Shown: positions 53,643 through 63,744 of the stretch, one piece after another | How the letters are laid out: the number at the start of each line of letters is the position of its first letter | Position numbering within the stretch: position 1 is the first letter of the stretch | DNA from: Polytrichum commune | Lineage: Eukaryota > Streptophyta > Polytrichopsida > Polytrichales > Polytrichaceae | NCBI GenBank assembly: GCA_950295325.1 | Contig: OX485806.1 | Location: 45,751,169-45,815,168 of the forward strand | DNA length: 64,000 nucleotides | Direction: 5' to 3' | Program-made: the position numbers and the translations under genes | Notes under the pieces: model-generated | The model's database searches: none | Told to the model about the DNA's origin: nothing | Seen by the model: the letters and a program-made list of their open reading frames with translations, nothing else

Positions 53643-54710
53643 TCATTGCAATGCAAGGTATAAACCAACAGTCCACACCATGGTATGAACATCCATGGCT
53701 TGGCCCAACACGAAGCGTCGTTGGTCCTCAAAAAGGCCAGAAGTTGTGGTGGTACCAGTTCGGAATCCCATGGCACGCTCCCGTTCGTCAACCAGTGGTT
53801 CGGTGTGGATTTTGGTATGAGCATCCCACACCATACCCGGCCCCCGATCGCAGAATGCGAATGACTGTGAAAACATCATAAAGGTGGAAAAGACCCTCCA
53901 TGGTGCCCCCACTTTGTTGATCAATGCTAATGGTGATAAATCATCTCGAACAAACGGCAAAGAGGTCCGGTTTGGATCCAAGATGTCATCCACCTTCTGA
54001 TAAAAAGAAGGAGGCACTACAGAAAATGTTGTAGCTAAAGTGGATAACGGTGCGAGGTTGGTCCAAATCCACCGAGGCCGGTGGGCATAAGAACCAAGGC
54101 TCGCGGCATCCACAAAAATGGGATCTCCAAGGTGTTGACGAACATAATGGCAGCCTTCCAACACCTTGTCCCGAGAGTCTCCCAACAAATGAACATTCTT
54201 GAAGATATATCCTGGAGGGGAATGTTGGTGGGAAAACCACCACTGGATGAGGTGGATGAGGTCCCAAAATAGACTAGACCTTGGATCCTCTAGACCTCGG
54301 CTTACTCCAGCACGTGAATGGCCCTGGCATGGCCATCCCGCAATTACCATATCCACCGGACCCAAATGTCGTAACTCGGCCTCACTAATAAGTGTGACAT
54401 CACGAGGGAGACGTGAAAAACACCCACAAATGGAAGTCGGGTATAACTGTTGTGGGTACAACACTATTACCTGGTGAAGATGGTGACGAGCCACACGGAT
54501 GGACACTTGAGAGTTGTCCATATAGACATACCGTCTGACCATGAGGCCAACCTCCAATATGGCTGCTAATCCTGTGTTGATGCCCCCAAACAGTTCCACC
54601 AAAGTAATCCCCGCGTCTGGTGGGCGCCACAAAAAAATGGGGTATGCCAATGCCAATGGGTTATTTGGTATGATCGGTATTGTAGAGGCGAAAAAGGATA
54701 ATGTCCTCAC
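53643..54710 (-). CDS. C5 cytosine DNA methyltransferase domain, DNMT3-like, in element M
   Basis: The frame of 355 codons is uninterrupted. In normal, non-permuted order it has motif I (VELFGGINTGLA, residues ~38-49), motif II (YVYMDN, ~61-66), motif IV with the Pro-Cys-Gln catalytic loop (AGWPCQGHSRAG, Cys128), motif VI (YIFKNV, ~168-173), motif VIII (HRPRWIWTNL, ~210-219), motif IX (ERERAMGF, ~309-316) and motif X (VLGQAMDVHT, ~334-343). The layout and the G-I-x-T-G-L and A-H-R-x-R-x-x-W-x-N-L blocks resemble DNMT3 enzymes more than the permuted plant DRM type. Such enzymes methylate cytosine C5 using S-adenosylmethionine. The motif VI position that is normally Glu reads Lys171 (54,198-54,200), which should abolish catalysis. 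There is no PWWP or ADD reader domain. Neighbouring frames show it was probably expressed as part of the gag-pol polyprotein; the ATG is just the first Met of the open frame. Confidence 0.88.
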   Translation of the reverse strand: MRTLSFFASTIPIIPNNPLALAYPIFLWRPPDAGITLVELFGGINTGLAAILEVGLMVRRYVYMDNSQVSIRVARHHLHQVIVLYPQQLYPTSICGCFSRLPRDVTLISEAELRHLGPVDMVIAGWPCQGHSRAGVSRGLEDPRSSLFWDLIHLIQWWFSHQHSPPGYIFKNVHLLGDSRDKVLEGCHYVRQHLGDPIFVDAASLGSYAHRPRWIWTNLAPLSTLATTFSVVPPSFYQKVDDILDPNRTSLPFVRDDLSPLALINKVGAPWRVFSTFMMFSQSFAFCDRGPGMVWDAHTKIHTEPLVDERERAMGFRTGTTTTSGLFEDQRRFVLGQAMDVHTMVWTVGLYLALQ

Positions 54711-54983
54711 ATCGCCAAAATAGCTTGGTGGAATCGTGCCAAGAAGGATGAGGATCCTGGGAATTGGGCACCAATATACTGTGAGGTGTCATGTCTCGTT
54801 GTTCCTCAGCACTCCCCATAAATGCCAACGATTCCTCCAATAATGCAGACCCATAGGGCAATGTTTCAACAACAACACCACATCCAAAAACCATGGATAA
54901 AATGCTATGGTAGCGGCCGCCGCGAATGCCACATGAATACGTTCCCTATGGCCATCCCAGTCAACCAACCTGGTCGGATCCAC
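54661..54983 (-). pseudogene. Element M protease-methyltransferase linker
   Basis: Two overlapping minus frames (54,789-54,983 and 54,661-54,894) carry pieces that line up end to end between protease and methyltransferase: DWDGHRERIHVAFAAAATIA, then LPYGSALLEESLAFMGSAEE and NSQDPHPSWHDSTKLF. They are in different frames, so at least two frameshifts separate protease from methyltransferase. No domain is recognised. Confidence 0.5.
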
Positions 54984-55853
54984 GCCTCCTCAATCCAGTT
55001 GTCCAAACCAAAACCAAGAGGATAAAGTGCTTGCTGACCAACTAAAATGTCATAGTTGGTCGCATCCGTCACCGCACACCTAAAAAAAAGGTGCAAATGG
55101 ATCTCCAGGCTTCAATCGGAAGCTAAGTTGTTATGGCTCCTGAGTGTAACCTATGGCCCGTTCCACGTGGCCAATCGATGTGACGATGGTAAATGGGCAA
55201 AAAACCAAGGCGTCAGTCATCAACCGTAATTATTGTGCAAGTTTTTTGTCGATCATAACAGGTTGTGCTCCCAAATCCATCATCACACACTGAGGAGCAA
55301 CCTGAATAAGATTGCCCCTAGCTCGACTGAACACCAAAATGCCAGAATCATTCACCATACGTACAACACCATGTCGAATGCCTCGACGTTCACGAGCAGA
55401 TCGAGCAGCTACATCTAAGAGATAAATTGTGCCCGTGAAGGCTAGTGAATCACAAGATGAGGTGGGATTTTGGTCATCTGAGGCATGTGCGTTAAAAGAC
55501 GCAATGGTTTTTGCTGTAAGCCTCACTCGCCGTCTAGCCGCTTCCTCTGGATCCTCCGTGGTAGAAGAGTCAGCGGTGGCTTGAGCCACAGTCAAAGAAG
55601 ACGGCGGTGCCTTTCCTTCCAAAATCCTACTTGCTAGGTTAACCTTAGCGGGTTGGATGCCGCATACAACCACTCCATTGTTGTAAACAAAGGTGTGTGC
55701 AACACTTTGGATGCTAAAGTTGTGCACCACGTCAGTCGTCGGATTCAAAGCCTCCAAGCTCAAATGATGACCACTAACAGATTGGACAGAATCCGCCAAT
55801 CTAAAAGACAATGACAGACGGGCCTGGCCAATATGATCCGCAGGACCATTCAT
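54905..55853 (-). pseudogene. Element M aspartic protease
   Basis: The frame 55,853-55,230 ends in CVMMDLGAQPVMIDKKLAQ, the active-site strand of a retroviral-type protease in which the D-T/S-G triad reads DLG. After a stop, the second half (55,096-54,905) reads RCAVTDATNYDILVGQQALY and PLGFGLDNWIEEAWIRPGW, with the ILVGQQ hydrophobic-Gly motif typical of these proteases. The upstream 180 residues hold a low-complexity linker (EEAARRRVRLTAKTIASFN). With Leu in the triad and a stop between the halves, this protease is dead. Confidence 0.7.
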
Positions 55854-55939
55854 CCGAGCTCGTAAGTTGTCTACAGACTCCCCTGTGGTTTAAGGCGTGG
55901 CACATGACACGGATTGAGCATGTGTCACCGTTGTAGAAC

Positions 55940-56278
55940 TCACACCTCCCCCGAGGCTCCAAACATATAATAATCCAGAGTGGAAGAACTAGCCTTAGCT
56001 CTGGAGGAAGACGGTAAGTCCAAAATTTTGAACCTCTTCTCCAAGGCTTTAATCTTCACCTCCAACACCTTTTCCCGATCGAAAAAATGATGTTTCTTTG
56101 GATGGAGAACAAAGCAATTTTCCATTGTATGATTGTTCCGCCCACAATGAGAACACTTCAACTGCTTGGATAAATATTTATCTGCCCCCTTTGTCAAATT
56201 ATTAGCAAGAACAATTGGTTTCCGCTTTGTTTTACCTACGGTCTGGGTTTGACTTTGCTTCGAAGGCCAATAATACAA
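55940..56278 (-). pseudogene. Element M gag, zinc-knuckle part
   Basis: The frame has a basic region (GKTKRKPIVLANN) and a complete CCHC zinc knuckle, CSHCGRNNHTMENC (about 56,135-56,176), followed by KALEKRFKILDLPSSSRAK, a likely coiled-coil end of gag. All four metal ligands are intact. Confidence 0.85.
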
Positions 56279-56730
56279 GGTCTTGTCAGCCTCTGCTCCA
56301 CCAATTTTGCATTCGCAACCGGAGCCTTCTAGGACTTCCTAGAATCCATTAGCATGGACACCAATCAGTGGCATCGTGCTGACACAAGGCACGATCATAT
56401 TGCTCAACAATGGCAAAAATCTCTGCAAGTGTCGCCCGGCCACCATAATTCATGATGATCTTGGGCAGCGCTAAGTCAATGAGGCGTTTGTCAATTTTTG
56501 ATTAAAAAAAACTTCACCAAGTGGCTTTCTACGAAAATGCCTCCAGATTCCCTTGCAAACCTCGCCAACCTTGTGTACATGGTATGAGGTGTGTCCTCTT
56601 TCTTCTGTCAAAAATCATGGATCCGTTGCATTTGATCTCGGCGGAAACCTTCATATTCTTCTTCCAAATGGAGTTGGAATTCCTGCAGAGGTTCAAAATC
56701 AGGCGGAGCCCCTAAAGAGGCTAATGTTGC

Positions 56731-57315
56731 CTATGTAGTCTGAGCATAGCGAGATAGTGGAAATTTTGGGCTCGACGTACTCGTGAATGCGGAAGCAAGA
56801 ACCTTTTCCTTAGGTTCACTAGGAACAACTCCCTCCACGTCTACTATGAACACGCTCTCGGCTGGCTCCATCTTCATCACAAGAGGGGCTAATAAACTAA
56901 AAATCACAACCTCCTTCAATGCGGAAACCAACTCCATTCGAGTCTCCTAGCACCGCTCCACCTGGCGTAGCCCCATCCAATGAGCATCCCTCCATTTTTC
57001 ATATGTTTGAAACATTTCGTGCTTAAAATATTGAGGTAATAGCTCAAACGTATACCAATCATTAAAATGGGTATTGTGTTGACGTTTCTCCCTCATACAT
57101 GGTCTTGGTCCCTGCTCGACCGGAAAACCGGTCTCAAACTCCATCTCGTTTTTCTTCCTCCATATCGTCAAAGATTCCTGCCCAAAGGTCGTTAGAAGTA
57201 GGCTGAAGTAGGTTGAAAAACCTCGTTGGGTGTTATAACGGGTTTGACATCTAAGAGGACCGATGATTGAACTTCTGATGCTTCTAGAGATGGTGAACGA
57301 TAATGTTGTCACCAT
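56731..57315 (-). pseudogene. Element M gag, N-terminal and capsid-like part
   Basis: Two minus frames in succession: 57,315-56,947 with NDWYTFELLPQYFKHEMFQT and WRDAHWMGLRQVERC, and 56,937-56,731 with a Val/Pro/Glu-rich linker. A stop separates them, then the region 56,280-56,730 is broken into short pieces (a readable stretch near 56,400-56,500 contains an HDDCGGRATLAEIFAI-like segment). Assignment to gag rests on position before the zinc knuckle and on composition. Confidence 0.55.
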
Positions 57316-58480
57316 AAACTCACAATAAATATGATGACTGGAGCCAACAGCCTACACTACTTAGGTGTTAAGGAAAAATAGAAAAAATGAAAAAGACAAC
57401 ATGCACCTGCAATCATCACCAACCTTATGATCGACTAGTCATTATTCTAACCTCGACATGAGGGAGAATAAACATCGCCTACTTAATGCACACACAAGGG
57501 TCCCGTCGGTCATCACTAAGACCTCACCCTCACAGTACCCTGTTACAAACTAGTACAACACAAAATGGGAGAAGTTGGCAATTGCCAACAATACTGCCCG
57601 CCACGGGGGAAGGTACCACGACGAAATACAAAAAAACAATGCAATTACAACATTGGATCCTCTTCTCCAAACAACACTTAAGCAAAACTGAAAATTGACT
57701 ACGCACAACCGGCACCCACCTGCAGTTGGTGGTCAAATATGAAACATTCATGTTGCCTTGGAAAAAAATGGCACATAAGCACATCTATCATGATCCGGTA
57801 TAACATCAAAATCCTCTCCCTTCCCATAAATCCCTGGAATTTGTGTTTCCAAACACAATTCACCCTTAACAATTAGGTTGTTAAGTTGAATGGTGATTCT
57901 ATTTGCTAGTTTTCCTAATCCTTCGGCAATCCTATGCTCATATTCCCAAATGAATCCCAACATTTACAACTTGCCCCAAAAAATTCAAGTATGTGGTGGT
58001 TTAATTGTCATCCCCTTATTTTTCTTTTTAACCAGAAGAAAATGAAAACACCCTTATACGAAGTACCTCTCCCAAATTGTTGTGGAAAAAGAACAAGCCA
58101 ACCGTACGTTTGTTACAATCCCACGCCTTCTTCGTGTTTTAGGATGCCCCCGCGATGCTCCATCTCCTCCGAAACTCAAACACCTTAAATGCTCAAAATG
58201 TGCTTTGGAATGACAGCCTCGGGTTGTAACAAACCCCCAACGTCCATTCTTGATTAATGAACATCTCCTTGGCAATCCTTATGCAAAAACATTTCTTACT
58301 TAAATTCAAGGATCTATCATGAATGGAATTTAATTGGTCGGCCCCCAATAACATTTGATTGAACTATTTCTTTTATTTCTTTTATTTTTGTGTTACCATG
58401 TCAAATACTAGATAATGCAAAAAAAAATAATTAAAAAAAAATGCCCTTCCCCTACGATGCTGCTGTAACACCCTGCTGCC
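57316..58480 (-). other. Leader/LTR region of element M with two unassigned open frames
   Basis: Between gag and the right-hand direct repeat. Minus frames at 57,748-57,963 (GFIWEYEHRIAEGLGKLANR, then GEDFDVIPDHDRCAYVPF) and 58,054-58,275 (RCSLIKNGRWGFVTTRG, then KTRRRRGIVTNVRLA) have protein-like composition but match no family I know. They could be captured host exons in the element's leader, or chance. No primer binding site was recognised. Confidence 0.3.
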
Positions 58481-58481
58481 G

Positions 58482-58640
58482 CAGGGGGGGGGGGAGGTAG
58501 GTAGGGTGCCCCCCTAGGGGGGAGGGTAGGCTGGGGGGGGAAGGTAGGTAGGGGGGCCTAGCTAGGGAGGAGAAGGTGCAAGAAGGGGCGAGGAGAAGGT
58601 GGAGGGGAGGGGGGAGAAAGGCGGCGGGTCGGTCGGGCAG
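58482..58640 (+). repeat. G-run tract, quadruplex-prone
   Basis: The plus strand has many G runs of 3 to 9 bases within 160 bp, including GGGGGGGGGGGAGG, GGTAGGTAGGG, GGGGGGAGGGTAGG, CTGGGGGGGG and GGAGGGGAGGGGGG. This is strongly strand-asymmetric and quite unlike the AT-rich surroundings. The open frames over it are low-complexity artefacts. Confidence 0.85.
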
Positions 58641-59049
58641 GCAAGCTGCCGCTAGTTGCTGGCTAACGCCGAGCCAGGGAAGCACATTCAAAGCCGACCA
58701 GGAGCTCCGACTCCCAAAGCCGGCTCTTGGCCTCTCTTATTTTTTTTTGGTTTTTTTTTTAGACTTTGAATTGATTACTCTTGAATGCAAACAAAAATAT
58801 AGCTTCACAGCTCGATGGAGTGAACTCAAGCTTGTAAGCAATGAAATGACAAGCAATTCCGTGGAAAATTCCATATTTTATCATCACAATTCACCTTGAT
58901 GTGTCATATACAAACAAACATACTTCCTCTTGTTGTTTCACAAATCCGCGGTATACTTTGCTCCAACACTTCACAACTTTGTCAAACCTTGTTATCACGC
59001 CCTTCCTTGTGCATAATATTTCACAAATGAAAAAAAATAAAATAAAATG

Positions 59050-59341
59050 AAGCATTGTTGCGAAGTGAGTAGGAAGGGAGTCAAACCCTTGCAAGAGCTC
59101 TAATGTCTTTTCAAATGCATACAATGAGTCAAGCTATCTCTCACTCCATCACAGGAGAATCCAAGAGTGTAACAAAGGGGAGAAGAACTCAAGACTTATT
59201 GCAAAACATGCAATCTTCACCTCACACAAACTCCCTTCACACACTCACTCACAATACTTGACTTGACAAGAATGCCAAGCCAATGAGAAAGCTCCTCACT
59301 TAGGAGCCTTCCTCTCCACATCTAAGATTCATCCATCCAAA
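59050..59341 (-). mobile_element. Probable 5' LTR piece of element M
   Basis: Direct repeat partner of 50,880-51,166, on the outer side of gag. It ends at AAGATTCATCCATCCAAA; read on the minus strand the LTR would start TGGATGGATGAATC, with the expected TG. Similarity to the other copy fades left of 59,050, so the inner LTR border is undefined. Confidence 0.6.
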
Positions 59342-60960
59342 TCTAAATGAATGAAGCCCAACGGATAAGGTGTGCCCGCCGACGCCGCATACCGTGACAA
59401 CTTTCCCCACTGAGCACACCAGTGAGACAATCATCAAAGCTAAACTTATAATATGTCCCCTCTTCTTTGTGTTTTGAACAAAATTTAATTATAATTACTC
59501 TTGAAATTTTTATGTAATCAATAATCATCTTGTAGTCAATTCGATTTCCATATACAAAAATTTAAAACATTGAATAGCCAATTCCCATTTGCCTTGTGAT
59601 TCTGAGGACCCATGCATATCAAATGTGTGTTTCCATCTCAATTTATTAATCCTACCAAATAAAAACATTTGTAACCTTGGAAAATTATGCTCATTAGATT
59701 CAAGATTTCTATATTCCATCCTTGATATGTGTTACCCTGATAAGTTTTAAAATCACATATGTGTTGAGAAAATTGTGCTTCCCCAAAAAATAAAATATAA
59801 ACATTAATAATTGTTAATTTTTAATTGTTGAAAGAATTTATAAATATTCTGCTCCATTCTCCAATACTTTAACCTTGATAAATGTTAATTTGGATGAAAG
59901 TCATGCTCTGAACTTCATATCTTGGATAATATTGATGAAAACCCTAACCAAAAACCTTGCTACCTTATTGGAACAATTGGAATTGGTATTTGCAGAGAGT
60001 GGAGTTGGACCCACTATGAATGCTCATGAGTTCATTAATTATGTATTGGACTTTGATCCAAACAATTTATATATAACTATTGAAGAGATAATTATAAATA
60101 TGTTTGATGAAAAAAATTGATACAACTGACAATGTGCAAATTGGCGATGTTGTGATAGATATAATAGGATTCAAGGATGTTGGAAGTACATAAGTGACCT
60201 TGAAACAAATTTTGGAGAAAAAAGAAACGGATGCCACACCCTTCATTTGTAACATTCAAACCCTTCAAAAAAATATATAGATTCATTCTTCCATTATGCT
60301 TATATGTGTGATGACATTCGTATCTTTTGTAAACTCATATTTTATTATATAAGTGATATTGTTTCTAGTTCCAAAGTCATATAAGCATCATTCATGTAGG
60401 TGTTACAAATTGTCTATGTTTACCCCTATAATTGTTACAATGTTAACAACACATAATTTTATAAGTTTCTTTGTTTCGAAGTGTTAACATATATCAAGGT
60501 TGCATAATATAATTTTGTTAATGTCTGAATTGTTGATTTTATTATTATTAATAAGTGTTGTATTTCAAGAATTTAAATATGTTTAATTTATGAGTTAATT
60601 GGCATCATCCATATTGGGTAAGGTAAAGGGTGTTAAAACCAACACTCCACCCAAAACCAAGAAGAAGAAGAAGAAGAACTCCGGTCTCCGAAGGAGGCCG
60701 GAGTGAATAGATTGTCTGTTCGTAAAACATCCTTGGCCATGCCCTAGGGCAATGGCGTTAGATGTAAAACTACTTCACCTTTTGCAGGGAGTAGACACTA
60801 TATTAATAACTAATAACCGGTTAACCGGTAACCGGTAACCGGTAGCATGTGAACGTTGTTACTGGGGTTTATCCAGTATAATGGCATTGTTTTACAGGGT
60901 ATAGTGTATCGGGTTATAAGTGTGTTTATTTAGTTATGCTAGGTCATGAAGGTATGTGAC
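59342..60960. other. Unassigned AT-rich sequence with one transposase-like frame
   Basis: Mostly AT-rich and without recognised features. The plus frame at 59,875-60,120 (LATLLEQLELVFAESG, then MNAHEFINYVLDFDPN and ITIEEIIINMF) has the acidic, helical look of the C-terminal tail of pogo/Tigger-type transposases, but that is a weak resemblance. A GAAGAAGAAGAAGAAG run lies at 60,659, and AACCGGT repeats at 60,818-60,846. Confidence 0.25.
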
Positions 60961-60966
60961 AGATTG

Positions 60967-61332
60967 TCAGTTCTCTAGTCTTTGTTTATGAACTACTATT
61001 GAGTGTGCATATTGTGTGGCGATTATGTTAATTTGTTGGAATGTGTTTTTTATTTTTATGAGAGGGAGTTTGAATTTTGTTTCCAGGTTTTTCATTGATG
61101 GGATGTGTGTAGTGGCTATTGTGCCTACGACTAATACCATTAGTGGGGCTACATTCCATCCCCTCGTTATGATATTATTGATGAGCGGTTGGTATTTTGT
61201 GATTTTCCTATCGAGGGTTTTTGCGGCAAATATGTCATTACAGTATGTAAATTCTATGAATTGTATGGTGATTCCTGTTGTAGGGGCTTCTGGTGGGGGG
61301 TGGTTATATGGATGTCCTCCCAAAACCAACAC
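60967..61332 (-). pseudogene. Possible LINE-type ORF2 C-terminal fragment
   Basis: The minus frame reads TTGITIQFIEFTYCNDIF, then KTLDRKITKYQPLINNII, TRGWNVAPLMVLVVGTIA and THIPSMKNLETKFKLPL. It resembles a segment found downstream of reverse transcriptase in some non-LTR retroelements, with the order F-T-Y-C-x-D, K-Y-x-P-L-I, G-W-x-V-x-P-L and G-x-x-x-x-T-H. I recall this pattern only loosely. The plus-strand frame over the same bases is its shadow. Confidence 0.3.
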
Positions 61333-61374
61333 CTATAAGCACCTCCCAATCGGCCACACTTCATTACCTTGAAC

Positions 61375-61793
61375 CATTTCCCATAGTGTAAGAGTGCCCA
61401 TGCCCACGGAATGAAGGTTTTAGGTGTCATTAGTGGCGCCACCTCATACTAACCTCAACTTCCTCCATATAAGGCCCTTACCACATGGGTGGCAGCCTGG
61501 CCGTCCTTGCAGGCTAGGACTTCACCTAGGGGGGCAGGTGCCACGTCAGGAAGAGAGCGGCTCTCCCACCATACGGACGGCAGAGGGAAACGGGGGCAAA
61601 GCAACGTGGCAGCTACCGAGCGGCGAGGTGGCCCAGCATGTGAAGGCCCACACAGAGCTACAGCGACCTTCCTTTTTTTTGGAGCTCCAGAACACCTGCT
61701 GCTCTCCAGAGAGCTTGGTTTTTCTCTGCTATTGAACTGCTGCTGCTCTCCAGAGAGCTTATTTCTCATCTGCTCCATAGCTAAGCTGATTTT
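61375..61793. other. Unassigned GC-richer sequence before the Harbinger exon
   Basis: No protein motif is seen. It contains a short repeat, CTGCTGCTCTCCAGAGAGCTT, at about 61,697 and 61,740, with CTCTCCAGAGAG palindromes. It may be 5' untranslated sequence of the downstream transposase-like exon. Confidence 0.3.
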
Positions 61794-61847
61794 GTGGGTC
61801 ACCCATTTTCGATTAGCTTGCAGCCTCTTTGTGTGAGGGTTAGGGTT

Positions 61848-62213
61848 ATGGATGCCGAGGGCAGGAAGCTCTTGATTTTGTTCATTTTTCAGTGCTCCTT
61901 GTTCGTCATCATGGAGAGTATGCCTAGATATGAGGTTCCAATTCTGGTGTGGCAGTGGCAACAACTACGTTTCGTGGCCGTAGCACTGCGAGGATGCAAG
62001 ACACTTCTTGCGGCGCGCCCAAGACGCTGGTGGGCTCATGAAAGAGGCTTGCACCGGCCTGGATTCTTTGACCAAAATATTTTGGGTTCATTCAACGCTC
62101 GGGAATTTAAAGGCCGTATGCGCATGGATGTGTCAACATTCGAATACTTGTGCAGTATGTTAAGTGCAAAACTTAGCATTAAAGCAAACATACAAGCAGA
62201 TAATGGAACTTAG
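61848..62213 (+). pseudogene. PIF/Harbinger transposase N-terminal fragment
   Basis: From the internal Met at 61,848 the frame reads MDAEGRKLLILFIFQ and later RPRRWWAHERGLHRPGFF, GSFNAREFKGRMRMDVSTFE and YLCSMLSAKLSIK. The R-R-W-W opening and the F-K-x-x-x-R-M-x-x-x-T-F-x-x-L-C block are typical of the N-terminal part of PIF/Harbinger nucleases in plants, upstream of the DDE domain. The sequence leaves the family at about 62,190, before any catalytic Asp, so only the 5' part remains. Confidence 0.6.
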
Positions 62214-62460
62214 AAAGCCAAATTGAAAGGCACTAGAAAGAGACAGAATCGGATCCAAAAAGGAGAATGGAACTGAAGAATGGAGTTGTGACCGTAAAGA
62301 AAATGGAGCCGTGACCGTATAAAGAATGGAGCTGGTTACGAGAAGAATTGGGAGCTGGTCGAAGGAGGAGAAGGAGAGTTGTAGGAGAATGGAGCAGGTT
62401 GCGGGAAGATTGGGAGCTGGCCGAAGAAGACGACGGCTTGGCATTAGGGCTCGGTCACGG
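62214..62460 (+). repeat. Imperfect tandem repeat of GAATGGAGC-type units
   Basis: Units such as AATGGAGCCGTGACCGTA and GAATGGAGCTGGTTACGAGAAG recur. Two ~64-bp copies (about 62,320-62,390 and 62,390-62,450) share GAATGGAGC-GGTT-CG-GAAGA-TTGGGAGCTGG-CGAAG. It is non-coding. Confidence 0.65.
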
Positions 62461-63720
62461 AGATAGGACCCACGGCCTCAGGGGCCTCTACTCACGGGTT
62501 TAGACCCTGTCACGGAAACACAAGGCTTACGCGCGGCTATAAGACCTTTTTACATGATATTGGGACTACCAGGGATTAGTAAGAGGAATTTAGGAAATTT
62601 AAGGCCGAGCTAGAGACATTATGAAATAATTAGGATTGGGATTTGAAAACATTTTGAAGAAGCATTAATGAAGTATGTTAGGATATAGGATGTTGAGGTT
62701 TTAAAGACCATTAAAAAGGCATGATGGCCGAATATAGGAATATAGAATTTTGGAAACATTATGAAGTAGAATATAGGAATGATGTAAGAATGATTTCTAT
62801 ACATTATGAAGATCTTATGGAACTTCATAATATGAGATCAAAGCATGATGTAAGCATTGTCTAAATATTATAAAAAGACACGATATGTAGCTACGACAAA
62901 GATAGAGTGGCATTCCCATAATAGGAACATATAAGAGCTTCGACGGTTATAACCGTTTTTTGATAGATACGATCCACGGATGTCATAGATGAGTAGTTAT
63001 CTAGGATAAGAAAGATTGGGACTCCGCGGATATAGATTTTGAATCAAGTAAGAAAGACTATATAAGGGAAGCATTTTAGGAGACCTATACCTCGTTTTCT
63101 ATACAATGAAGTTATCTTAAATTTGAGTATAAAAAACACTTGAAGTTTTTTGTATCTCTCCTCTCGGAGCATTTTTGCAATACATTATCTTTTCTACAAA
63201 TGCGTGTGATCTTTCTACCTCTCTCTCAAATTGAACTATGAGTCGTCAATGGTACTTTGTAGCTTATGTGATTGAGTAACCGAGAGTAGAATAGATTGAG
63301 TAGACTCTTTTGAGAAAGAACTCAAAAGATAGTATGAGGGTGAGAACAAAGCACTCAAGACAAATTGGAGAATCAATGGAACTTTGAGAAGGATTGAATT
63401 AAGAAAGCGATTGTCAAACTTCAATGAAGGAAACAAGATTATCTCTCAAAGCGGAACTTATCATTGATCTCCTCAAAAGAGAATTATAAATATACATGTG
63501 ATTGAATGATTGAAGAATTATATGCATATTATGATTTAAGCAAAACAACTTAACGAATGCAACTCCTTCAAAAGAGGAGGAGCTTATTATTGAAAACTAC
63601 ATAATTGACTTATAAGTATTATACATATTATACTACATATGGATTGTTGAACTTATGATTAACAAGAATGATGAAGACATTAATTCATATCAAAGTTTGA
63701 ATACATACGAATGAAGTAAT
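62461..63720. other. Unassigned AT-rich sequence
   Basis: A short GC-richer block (62,455-62,550) is followed by AT-rich sequence with no gene. TATAAAAAACAC near 63,130 and CTCTCGGAGCATTTTTGCAATACATT near 63,160 look like the promoter and R/U5 part of an LTR, but no partner copy or terminal dinucleotides were found. Confidence 0.3.
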
Positions 63721-63744
63721 ATTACTTACTACAATTGTTATTGA

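Larger units (their letters stand above)
50880..59341 (-). mobile_element. Gypsy-type element M carrying a C5 cytosine methyltransferase
   Basis: The minus strand gives, in order, gag (57,315-56,731), zinc knuckle (56,278-55,940), protease (55,853-54,905), C5 methyltransferase (54,710-53,643), a spacer (53,627-53,355), RT (53,339-52,433), RNase H (52,500-51,992) and integrase (51,763-51,125). Direct repeats of ~290 bp at both ends (50,880-51,166 and 59,050-59,341) are probably LTR pieces. RT-RNase H-integrase order is Ty3/gypsy. The methyltransferase between protease and RT is not part of standard gypsy elements. Stops, frameshifts, an RT core deletion and an integrase truncation make this copy non-autonomous. 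Its primer binding site and full LTR extents were not found. Confidence 0.8.

Noticed and set aside
53986-54630. Alternative ORFs on both strands inside the methyltransferase
   Set aside because: They lack motifs; the 355-codon minus frame explains the region.
53643-54710. Bacterial contamination explaining the methyltransferase
   Set aside because: It is embedded in sense with eukaryotic gag, protease, RT, RNase H and integrase sequence and is flanked by plant LTR families.
58576-58899. Plus ORF starting in the G-rich tract
   Set aside because: Gly/Arg-rich translation of G runs followed by AT-rich sequence; no homology or context.
61016-61372. 118-residue plus ORF with hydrophobic, membrane-protein-like segments
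   Set aside because: It is antisense to the frame with LINE-like blocks; hydrophobicity arises from T-rich sequence on this strand. Neither assignment is strong.
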